Positions 25,714 through 32,809 of a DNA stretch of 64,000 bases are shown here, piece after piece. Position numbers and translations under genes: made by a program. Position 1 is the stretch's first letter; every line of letters begins with the position of its first letter. This stretch comes from an uncultured Clostridia bacterium (GTDB lineage Bacteria > Bacillota > Clostridia > TANB77 > CAG-508): positions 1 through 64,000 of the forward strand of contig CAKPOI010000005.1 in NCBI GenBank assembly GCA_934169775.1, given 5' to 3'. Below the pieces are notes generated by a model. The model searched no databases, had not been told where the DNA came from, and was given only the letters and a program-made list of their open reading frames with translations.

Positions 25714-27252
25714 ATGAAAGAAAACGAAAAAATCTTGATTTTAGACTTTGGTGGTCAATACAATCAACTAATTGCTCGTAGAGTCCGTGAATGTAATGTA
25801 TATTCACAAGTTGTACCTTTTAATATTTCCTTAGAAAAAATTAAAGAAATAAATCCAAAAGGTATTATTTTTACAGGAGGACCAGCAAGTGTGTATGGTG
25901 ATGATTCTCCAAAATGTGATCCAGAAATATTTAATTTAGGAATTCCAGTGTTGGGAATTTGTTATGGAATGCAACTAATGACTGTAACATTAGGTGGAAA
26001 TGTTGCAAGAGCTGATAAAAGAGAATATGGTACAACAGATGTATCAATAGATAATAACTCTTTATTATTTCAAGGATTTGAAAATACAAATGGTTTCTTA
26101 ATGAGTCATACAGATTTTGTAGAAATAGTACCAGAGGGATTCCAAAATATTGGACATACTTCATCTTGTCCAAATGCAGCTATGGAAAACACTTCTAAAA
26201 AATTATATGGAATACAATTCCATCCAGAAGTAAATAATTCTATAAATGGAACTTTAGTTATTAAAAATTTCTTATTTAATATTTGTAACTGTAGTGGAGA
26301 TTGGCAAATTTCTTCTTTTGTAGAAGATACTATTTCTAGTTTAAAGACTAAAATAGGTGATAAAAAAGTTTTATGTGCTTTATCAGGTGGTGTTGATTCT
26401 TCAGTTGCAGCAGTTCTAGTTAGCAAAGCTGCTGGAAAAAATTTAACATGTATTTTCTTAGATCATGGTCTTTTAAGAAAAAATGAAGGTGATGAAGTTG
26501 AAAAGATCTTTAAAGAACAATTTGATATAAATCTTATTCGTGTAAATTGTAAAGATCGTTTTCTTTCAAAATTAGCTGGTATTACAGATCCAGAACAAAA
26601 AAGAAAAATTATTGGCGAAGAATTTATTCGTGTATTTGAAGAAGAAGCTAAAAAAATTGGTACTGTTGACTTTTTAGTTCAAGGTACTATTTATCCAGAT
26701 GTTATAGAAAGTGGTTTGGGTAAAAGTTCTACTATTAAAAGTCATCACAATGTTGGTGGTTTGCCTGAACATGTTGATTTTAAAGAAATTGTTGAACCTT
26801 TGCGTAATTTATTTAAGGATGAAGTTAGAAAAACTGGTTTAGAATTAGGTATTCCAGAAAACCTAGTATTTAGACAACCATTTCCTGGACCTGGACTTGC
26901 TATTAGAGTAATTGGAGATATTACAGATGATAAGTTAGATATTTTGAAAGAAGCGGATGCTATTTTTAGAGAAGAAATTGCTAATGCTGGCTTACATAAG
27001 TCTATTAATCAATATTTTGCTGTACTTACTAATTTAAAATCTGTTGGGGTTATGGGTGATGAAAGAACTTATGACTATACAGTGGCTCTAAGGGCTGTTG
27101 AAACTACTGATTTTATGACTGGTGTTTGGAGTAAAATTCCTTATGATGTTCTAGAAAAAGTGTCTTCTAGAATTGTTAATGAAGTTAATCATGTTAATCG
27201 CGTTGTATATGATATTACTTCTAAACCACCTGCAACTATTGAATGGGAATAA
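25714..27252 (+). CDS. guaA: GMP synthase (glutamine-hydrolysing)
   Basis: GuaA converts XMP to GMP using glutamine ammonia. Its N-terminal class I amidotransferase has ILILDFGGQYNQLIARR, the nucleophile loop GICYGMQLM (cysteine about residue 83) and GIQFHPEV. The ATP-pyrophosphatase domain has the P-loop CALSGGVDSSVAA, and the dimerisation domain ends in PPATIEWE, the invariant terminus. I chose ATG 25714 because the one nine bases earlier abuts GAAAGGA. The protein has 512 residues, a normal length. A short hairpin repeat and structured element copy 3 follow the stop at once. Confidence 0.97.
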   Translation: MKENEKILILDFGGQYNQLIARRVRECNVYSQVVPFNISLEKIKEINPKGIIFTGGPASVYGDDSPKCDPEIFNLGIPVLGICYGMQLMTVTLGGNVARADKREYGTTDVSIDNNSLLFQGFENTNGFLMSHTDFVEIVPEGFQNIGHTSSCPNAAMENTSKKLYGIQFHPEVNNSINGTLVIKNFLFNICNCSGDWQISSFVEDTISSLKTKIGDKKVLCALSGGVDSSVAAVLVSKAAGKNLTCIFLDHGLLRKNEGDEVEKIFKEQFDINLIRVNCKDRFLSKLAGITDPEQKRKIIGEEFIRVFEEEAKKIGTVDFLVQGTIYPDVIESGLGKSSTIKSHHNVGGLPEHVDFKEIVEPLRNLFKDEVRKTGLELGIPENLVFRQPFPGPGLAIRVIGDITDDKLDILKEADAIFREEIANAGLHKSINQYFAVLTNLKSVGVMGDERTYDYTVALRAVETTDFMTGVWSKIPYDVLEKVSSRIVNEVNHVNRVVYDITSKPPATIEWE

Positions 27253-27254
27253 TA

Positions 27255-27282
27255 TTTTCTGGGCCGGAGTCAAAAAACATTA
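27255..27282 (+). repeat. 3'-end hairpin repeat, unit c
   Basis: Reads TTTTCTGGGCCGGAGTCAAA then AAACATT, starting three bases after the guaA stop and in the gene's orientation. It mirrors unit d on the other side of structured element copy 3. Confidence 0.75.
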
Positions 27283-27297
27283 TATTTTGGTAATCAT

Positions 27298-27497
27298 AAA
27301 ATAATGAGTGTTATATGCTTTAATAATTTTCTCGGTTCAATACACAACCTAAAAATTTCTAAAATAAAATAATGTAATCCTTCATCTTAGTCCTCGCTTC
27401 GCTCGACGTGAAGCTATTCCATTATTTTATTTAAGAAATTCTAAGATTGCTCCAATCACATTCGAAAATTATTTTTACATATAACACTCATTATTTT
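27298..27497. repeat. ~200-nt structured element, copy 3
   Basis: Outer arms AATGAGTGTTATATG opposed by CATATAACACTCATT differ from copy 1 by a compensated base pair (G-C for A-T). The inner stem ATAAAATAATG opposed by CATTATTTTAT likewise differs from copy 1 by one compensated pair. The core CTTAGTCCTCGCTTCGCTCG and the two side hairpins (GGTTCAATACACAACC and GATTGCTCCAATC) are kept. It lies between convergent guaA and the AI-2E transporter gene, bracketed by inverted hairpin repeats c and d. Confidence 0.85.
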
Positions 27498-27514
27498 TAT
27501 ATTTATTTTTAAAC

Positions 27515-27548
27515 AATAAGTTTTTTTGACTCCGGCCCAGAAAACATT
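27515..27548 (-). repeat. 3'-end hairpin repeat, unit d
   Basis: In the minus direction it reads AATGTTTTCTGGGCCGGAGT then CAAAAAAACTTATT, overlapping the stop codon of the transporter gene. It is the near-exact inverted partner of unit c. Confidence 0.75.
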
Positions 27549-28644
27549 AATTTCTATCTAGTATCATTTTAACTACTCCCCCATCAATAAAAGTAGCAAA
27601 AATATTTTTTAAAACAATTAAAGCTATAGGTCCAATTAACATTCCGATAATACCAATAAATCTAAAGCCAGTATACATAGCTAATAAAGTAAAAATAGGA
27701 TGCACACCAATGTTTTTACTAACTAATCTAGGTTCTAAAAATTGTCTTACTACAGACATAATAATCCATAAAATAATAATAGAAATACCAAATTTAAAAT
27801 CTCCATTTAAGCTGCAAACTATTGCCCAAGGTACCATTGCTGTTCCAGACCCAAGAATTGGCAAAGCATCTATAAATCCTATGCCTATAGCTACAAGTAA
27901 TGGAAATTGAATATTAAAACCAACAAATTTTAATATATATAACCCTATTAAACATATTATAAAAGAAATTAAAATTAATGTAGCTTCAGCTTTTAAATAG
28001 CTTCCTAATACTTTTACAAGTTCTCTAAAATGTTTTCCAAACCTCATCATCCATGTTTTCGGAAAATGATGTTCCATTTGATCTAATATATATATTTTGT
28101 CTACACACATAAAATACAATGCAAGTACTGTTACAGAAACATATATTGCAATCGTTGGTATAGATGTTATCATTTTTATTAATCCATTTAAAAAATTTCT
28201 AACCCAAATTGAAATATTGCTTAAAAAATCTCCACTTGAATTTTGTAATACATTTTCTATTTCTGCTGGTAATTTTATCTTTCCAAAATCTAATTTAGCT
28301 AAAAAACTTTGAACTAAGTTGTATGCCTTTTCTATATACTGATTCAAATCCTGTAGTAACCCTGAAGCTTCTGAAAATAGTGTTACTATTCCCCATGTTA
28401 ATAATCCTAATATTACTATGGAAACTATTATAAAAATTATAATTGAACTTATTTTTCTTGTGGCATTTGTTTTTTTTATCAGCCATTTTATTGCAGGCTC
28501 CATTAATAAATATATTATAAATGCTATTAAAAATGGCATATAAAAAACTGCTAATTTAAATGATAGCCACAAACCTATTAAAATAAAAACAACATATAAA
28601 ACTCTATTTAATACTCTTGTCCAATATGCCATATCAATAATCAT
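27547..28644 (-). CDS. AI-2E family transporter
   Basis: A 365-residue integral membrane protein with about eight helices arranged as in the AI-2E/PerM family: two N-terminal helices, a long amphipathic region (LLQDLNQYIEKAYNLVQSFL), then the C-terminal bundle with IDALPILGSGTAMVPWAI and GIHPIFTLLAMYTG-type sequence (seen as IGVHPIFTLLAMYTGFR) and a final GPIALIVLKN. Family members include exporters and sporulation protein YtvI; the substrate cannot be told from sequence. The start follows AAGAGGTGAATAAAGTAG. Confidence 0.85.
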   Translation of the reverse strand: MIIDMAYWTRVLNRVLYVVFILIGLWLSFKLAVFYMPFLIAFIIYLLMEPAIKWLIKKTNATRKISSIIIFIIVSIVILGLLTWGIVTLFSEASGLLQDLNQYIEKAYNLVQSFLAKLDFGKIKLPAEIENVLQNSSGDFLSNISIWVRNFLNGLIKMITSIPTIAIYVSVTVLALYFMCVDKIYILDQMEHHFPKTWMMRFGKHFRELVKVLGSYLKAEATLILISFIICLIGLYILKFVGFNIQFPLLVAIGIGFIDALPILGSGTAMVPWAIVCSLNGDFKFGISIIILWIIMSVVRQFLEPRLVSKNIGVHPIFTLLAMYTGFRFIGIIGMLIGPIALIVLKNIFATFIDGGVVKMILDRN

Positions 28645-28697
28645 CTACTTTATTCACCTCTTAAATATACAACAAAACCATTTGTATTATTATATGT

Positions 28698-28724
28698 AAA
28701 AAAGGCGGAAATATCCGCCTTTTC
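28698..28724. terminator. Terminator between the CBS and transporter genes
   Basis: Perfect GC-rich stem AAGGCGGA opposed by TCCGCCTT with A- and T-runs outside. In the minus direction it ends the CBS-domain gene. Confidence 0.9.
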
Positions 28725-28748
28725 CTAAATATTGTGAATTTAAAACTA

Positions 28749-29198
28749 CTATTCTGCATTCTTTTCATTAGGTTTACATTCACAAATATTTTTGATTGTT
28801 TGATTAACTTGATTTGCTCCTAATTGTTTATCATTATTGCATAAGTCCCCTATAGTTAATATTCCTATTACATGATTATTATTATCACATACAGGTAATC
28901 TTCTTATTTGTTCTTTACTCATTTTTGTTTCTACATTTGTTACTTCATCATCTTGCATACAACAACAAACATTACATGTCATTATTTCGCTTATTGGTGT
29001 AGTTTCTGCATTTTTGTTGCATGCTACTGTTCTTAATAAAATATCTCTATCTGTTACTATTCCGCATAAGCAATTATTTTCATCACAAATAGGCACTGAA
29101 CCTATATGATTTTGACTCATCATTTTTGCTACATCACTTACTGTTGTTTCTGGCTTTGCACAACATACATCATCACACATACAGTCTTTAACTTTCAT
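28749..29198 (-). CDS. CBS-domain protein, cysteine-rich
   Basis: Two CBS motifs form one Bateman module: residues about 7-55 (MSQNHIGSVPICDENNCLCG with IVTDRDILLRTV) and about 72-125 (EQIRRLPVCDNNNHVIGILT). Such modules bind adenine nucleotides or other ligands and regulate partners. Unusual are the cysteine clusters (CMCDDVCCAKP, CNVCCCMQDD, CECKP), which could bind metal. The ATG at 29198 follows GGTGG; the four-codon-longer start lacks a site. It is a stand-alone regulator with no enzyme domain. Confidence 0.85.
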   Translation of the reverse strand: MKVKDCMCDDVCCAKPETTVSDVAKMMSQNHIGSVPICDENNCLCGIVTDRDILLRTVACNKNAETTPISEIMTCNVCCCMQDDEVTNVETKMSKEQIRRLPVCDNNNHVIGILTIGDLCNNDKQLGANQVNQTIKNICECKPNEKNAE

Positions 29199-29370
29199 AA
29201 TAAATACCACCTTTCAATTTTTATATTTTTATTTTCTCCAATTAATATTTTTTTATGTTTTAACTTTTTTGAAATTTTGGCATTTATTTGCAATTTTTGA
29301 AAATTTTATTTATATTTTATAAAATTTTCACTGGTTTTCTAGATATATAATAATGCTACTTTTGTTTTAT

Positions 29371-29868
29371 TTATCTTGGCCTCATTGGCGGACGATTAGG
29401 TGGTGGTGGACCAAATGGTGGTCTCATTGGTGGTCGTGGCGGAACTGGTGGCCTTGGTGGTCTAGGCCTTTTTAGTAATTCTCTTAAAATTAAAATTTTT
29501 ATTAAATCTTGTAAATTAGAATTTTGCCTATCTCCCCTATCTTCTTTGACTTTTCTATCAGTTTGAATTTTTATATAAACTTCTTCAGTCATTTTATTTA
29601 TAGTTGCCTCTGTTATATCTCCTCTATTTTCCTCACATTTTTCCTGTACTATTGGATATACTATATTATATATATCAGGATAAAATTTCTCTAATTCTTT
29701 ATTTTCGTTTCTATTTTCAATATTTTTTTCTATACTGTTATCGAAAAAATTTTGGTAATTATTTCTACTATCATAATTAATATTATACATATCATTTTGA
29801 TATATTGGTTGTCTCTCTGGATATCCTAATACACTTCTTATGTATTCTTGATATATTTCATCATACAT
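29371..29868 (-). CDS. Hypothetical protein with proline/arginine-rich tail (165 aa)
   Basis: The N-terminal part (MYDEIYQEYIRSVLGYPERQ) and the central helical region (FYPDIYNIVYPIVQEKCEEN, then EATINKMTEEVYIKIQ) form a pattern I know from conserved hypothetical proteins of Clostridia. The last 35 residues are almost pure proline and arginine with glycines (RPRPPRPPVPPRPPMRPP). Such tails suggest a coat or surface role, but this is inference. GAAGGAGGTTATAAT precedes the ATG. It has no signal peptide. Confidence 0.7.
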   Translation of the reverse strand: MYDEIYQEYIRSVLGYPERQPIYQNDMYNINYDSRNNYQNFFDNSIEKNIENRNENKELEKFYPDIYNIVYPIVQEKCEENRGDITEATINKMTEEVYIKIQTDRKVKEDRGDRQNSNLQDLIKILILRELLKRPRPPRPPVPPRPPMRPPFGPPPPNRPPMRPR

Positions 29869-29957
29869 ATTATAACCTCCTTCAAATTATAATATGTATT
29901 TTATGTTTTTTTGTTAAAAAAGAAGTAGGATTTTTTTAATCTCTACCTCATATAATT

Positions 29958-31040
29958 TTATTTAAATCTTTTTCCTTTGCTTTTTTTCTTATTTTCTTTA
30001 TGTTTGCTTTCTTTTTTTATATTATCTTGATATATATCTTCATGTTCTGTTACTCCATCTTCATATGGCATATAATACATATTATTTTTATTATGTGAAT
30101 GATGTACAATTAATATGACAACAACTACTATTATTGTTACAATTATGATACCTATAGTTGCGCTTTCTTTTTTGTTTTCTAATATTTTTTCAAAAACGCT
30201 TTTTTCTTTTGTTTCATTTATTTGATTTGATGAACTTGCTTGTTTTTTATTCTCTGCAGATTCATTATTTTCTTCTGTATTGCCATTTCCTTCAGATATT
30301 TGATTTTCTTCTGTTGTTGTATTTACTTCAGTTGTATTACTTCTTTGTTCAGATGTATTGTTTTCTTCACTTGCTGAATTTGATTTTTCTCTTGTTACTG
30401 TTAGGTTATATGTTTTAGTTGTTTTTCCATCTTCTGCTGTTACATTTATGTCAAAATTATTTTCTCCTTCTTTTAATTCCTTTATTCCTGTTCCTGATAT
30501 TGTTTGACCACTTTGTCCTTTTGTTGCATATATCTCTATACTTGATATACTATTTGGTACTGTTGTTGAATATGTTGTTTTATTTGGTACAAATCCTTTA
30601 AAATCATTTGGTTTTATTCCTAAATTTCCTAGTGTTGCTACAGATGATTTTGATTGTGCATTAGCTGTAACATTTACGGTTACTGAAGCTCCAACATCTG
30701 CTTCTTTTCCTTCTTTAGTTTTAGCTTTTGAAATATCTTTATTAACTACAATATCAAATTTTCCTTCTTTTGTACATTGATAAGTAGCAGATTTTGAATA
30801 AGTAGATTGATTGCCATCAGTAGTGCTTCCAACAACTTCTATTTTTCCAGAAATAACTCCAGAAATATTAGTTACAACATTTGATGAAACTACATTTGGC
30901 ACAGTTACAGTAATTGTAACTTTATCACCAACTTGTGGATTTTTAGGAGATACATCTATTATTGTTGCTTTTGCTAAATTATTTATAAATATTATACTAA
31001 AAAATACTATAATTGCTAATAAAATTTTATTTCTTTTCAT
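29958..31040 (-). CDS. Secreted cadherin-like beta-sandwich protein, membrane anchored
   Basis: A 360-residue surface protein: signal peptide (ILLAIIVFFSIIFINNLAKA), an Ig-like beta domain (VSPKNPQVGDKVTITVTVPN, residues about 30-130), and a cadherin-like (PF12733-type) domain about 145-215 (FKGFVPNKTTYSTTVPNSIS, then YATKGQSGQTISG and TYNLTVTRE). A serine/asparagine/glutamate-rich spacer, a membrane helix (ATIGIIIVTIIVVVVILIV) and a lysine-rich cytoplasmic tail follow. This is typical of clostridial cell-wall-exposed proteins. It directly follows the glucosaminidase gene and is probably co-expressed with it. Confidence 0.8.
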   Translation of the reverse strand: MKRNKILLAIIVFFSIIFINNLAKATIIDVSPKNPQVGDKVTITVTVPNVVSSNVVTNISGVISGKIEVVGSTTDGNQSTYSKSATYQCTKEGKFDIVVNKDISKAKTKEGKEADVGASVTVNVTANAQSKSSVATLGNLGIKPNDFKGFVPNKTTYSTTVPNSISSIEIYATKGQSGQTISGTGIKELKEGENNFDINVTAEDGKTTKTYNLTVTREKSNSASEENNTSEQRSNTTEVNTTTEENQISEGNGNTEENNESAENKKQASSSNQINETKEKSVFEKILENKKESATIGIIIVTIIVVVVILIVHHSHNKNNMYYMPYEDGVTEHEDIYQDNIKKESKHKENKKKSKGKRFK

Positions 31041-31126
31041 TTCTTAATTTCTATTCCCTTCAGTTAATTTTATCTAATATTTCTTTAAATACATATTAAT
31101 TTATTTTAAACTATCATTTACATTAT

Positions 31127-32488
31127 CTATTTTTTGATTTTCATTTGCTTAGAGAATTTTTCTGATACATCTTGTGTAATTGAATATATATCTGATGCAT
31201 TTTTTCTCCAATCAACACCATTATTACTACTTGTTGTCTTTACTGGAACTAAATACAATTTATAATCAGATTCATAATCAAAAGTTTCTCTTGGAGCATA
31301 TCCTACATTTCCATTAGATTTTTGAATTTTATCCCAATAAGCTCCATTAATTTTTGTTGTCCCTTTTTCTATTCTTGCTACAATTTCATCTTTCCATAAC
31401 CAGTCTACTGCTGTACTATCTTTTGGGGCTTTTCTTAATTTCAAACTATTTGTAACATTAATTTTTACTAAATCTGCATCTGATGATACTGTAGAATTTC
31501 CTTCAGGTGTTAAACATGCTGTAGATGGCATATTATTATAAACAGGTATTACAAATGTATGTTGAGAATCATATGTTTCTATATCTAGATATGTATTTCT
31601 TAAAGTCGCACTTTCTGTTTTTGCCGCAAATAGATTTTGCTGATATTGATGTGCAAATGTAGATTTTTCTGTTACATTAAATTTTTGAAAATATAATGTA
31701 TTTTGTCCAACTTTTATATATTCATTTGCAATAATGTCTATACCTCCTGATATTGATTTTTCTAGTGTGTTCCAACCTTTTTTTTGTGCATAAGCCAAGC
31801 CATTTGCTATAACTTCATTAGTTGTGTTTCCACTAGCACCAATATTAAATGCATTATAATATCCTGTCTTACCAGAAACTAATTCAGATCCATTCTTGCC
31901 TTGTTCTTGTAGCAATCTAGCAACTATATAGTATGCATTTACTCCTTTGCTATTTGTTATATTTGTAATTGTTTGTTCATTTCCTTTTAAAAAAGTTCCT
32001 TCGATCATTTTCCTTACTATACTAATATTGGAATCATTAGCTGTCAATTCTTCAAATTGGAAAATATCTGCTTCATTTATAGAATTACGAGGATCCATCA
32101 TATATTTAATTCCAGACTTTGAAGCACATCTCCAAGTACCATTATCATATGGCTTGTTTACTCCACATATGCTACATATCCAAGATGAAGCATAACTTTT
32201 TGGTACTAAATTTTTAGGAGAACTTCCATGTCCTAAATATTCTTTTTCAATTGCTTCATTCCAATCTATGTTTGTATATAATATCTTAAAAGTCCAATTT
32301 GGATGTTTATTTTTTAATTGTTGTATTTGTTCTTTTATGCCCGGATATTTTGATGTATCTATTGCATTTATATCTTCTGATGTAGTTGCTGCTAGCACTT
32401 TGTTGGTCTCTACTAATCCTAAAAATAAGTTGCTCATTATTAGTATTACTATAATCATAATAAATAATGATTTTGCTTTTTGTTTCAT
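31127..32488 (-). CDS. Secreted N-acetylglucosaminidase with SH3-type domain
   Basis: The product has a signal sequence (SLFIMIIVILIMSNLFLGLV), then a region typical of clostridial glucosaminidases (KNKHPNWTFKILYTNIDWNE and YMMDPRNSINEADIFQFEEL). The catalytic LytG-like fold follows (YYIVARLLQEQGKNGSELV, then GYYNAFNIGASG). Residues about 340-415 form an SH3b-like wall-binding domain (VKINVTNSLKLRKAPKDST, GYAPRETFDYES). It would cleave peptidoglycan glycan strands outside the cell. TTAGGAGGGACATAT precedes the start. The adjacent cadherin-like protein may help hold it at the surface. Confidence 0.85.
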   Translation of the reverse strand: MKQKAKSLFIMIIVILIMSNLFLGLVETNKVLAATTSEDINAIDTSKYPGIKEQIQQLKNKHPNWTFKILYTNIDWNEAIEKEYLGHGSSPKNLVPKSYASSWICSICGVNKPYDNGTWRCASKSGIKYMMDPRNSINEADIFQFEELTANDSNISIVRKMIEGTFLKGNEQTITNITNSKGVNAYYIVARLLQEQGKNGSELVSGKTGYYNAFNIGASGNTTNEVIANGLAYAQKKGWNTLEKSISGGIDIIANEYIKVGQNTLYFQKFNVTEKSTFAHQYQQNLFAAKTESATLRNTYLDIETYDSQHTFVIPVYNNMPSTACLTPEGNSTVSSDADLVKINVTNSLKLRKAPKDSTAVDWLWKDEIVARIEKGTTKINGAYWDKIQKSNGNVGYAPRETFDYESDYKLYLVPVKTTSSNNGVDWRKNASDIYSITQDVSEKFSKQMKIKK

Positions 32489-32809
32489 ATATGTCCCTCC
32501 TAATCTCCATTTTTATCAATTTTATTATATCATTGCTATTTTTTTTCGTCAACTAATTTTACCCTTTTTACCAATTTGTAACACTTTTGTAATATTAATT
32601 TATTTTATGTTTTATGAAATTCGGAGAATTATCTAAAGTATGTGTGTTGGTTTGTGCTTCAGCCCAGTCGTAGCAAATATAGCTACAAAAAATATGCAAC
32701 TTTTTCATATTTTTATCTTATATTGAAGCTTTCCAAAACAAACAAATTATGTTATAATATTCTAAGAATGGATAAAAATCTATATATTATAGTTAGAAAG
32801 AGGAAAAAT
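32489..32809. other. Divergent intergenic region between the glucosaminidase and U32 genes
   Basis: The 320 bases contain no supported gene. TATAAT at 32753-32758 lies about 55 bases before the U32 peptidase start and is a plausible -10, without a good -35. A small hairpin (GTAGC/GCTAC) lies near 32668-32685. Confidence 0.4.

Noticed and set aside
10522..27497. CRISPR interpretation of the repeated sequences
   Set aside because: Copies are single, about 8 kb apart, far longer than CRISPR repeats, with no spacer units and no cas genes.
32642..32809. 56-codon N-terminal extension of the U32 gene
   Set aside because: The extension contains the likely promoter and lacks a ribosome binding site; the family motif begins at MCELLAPVG.
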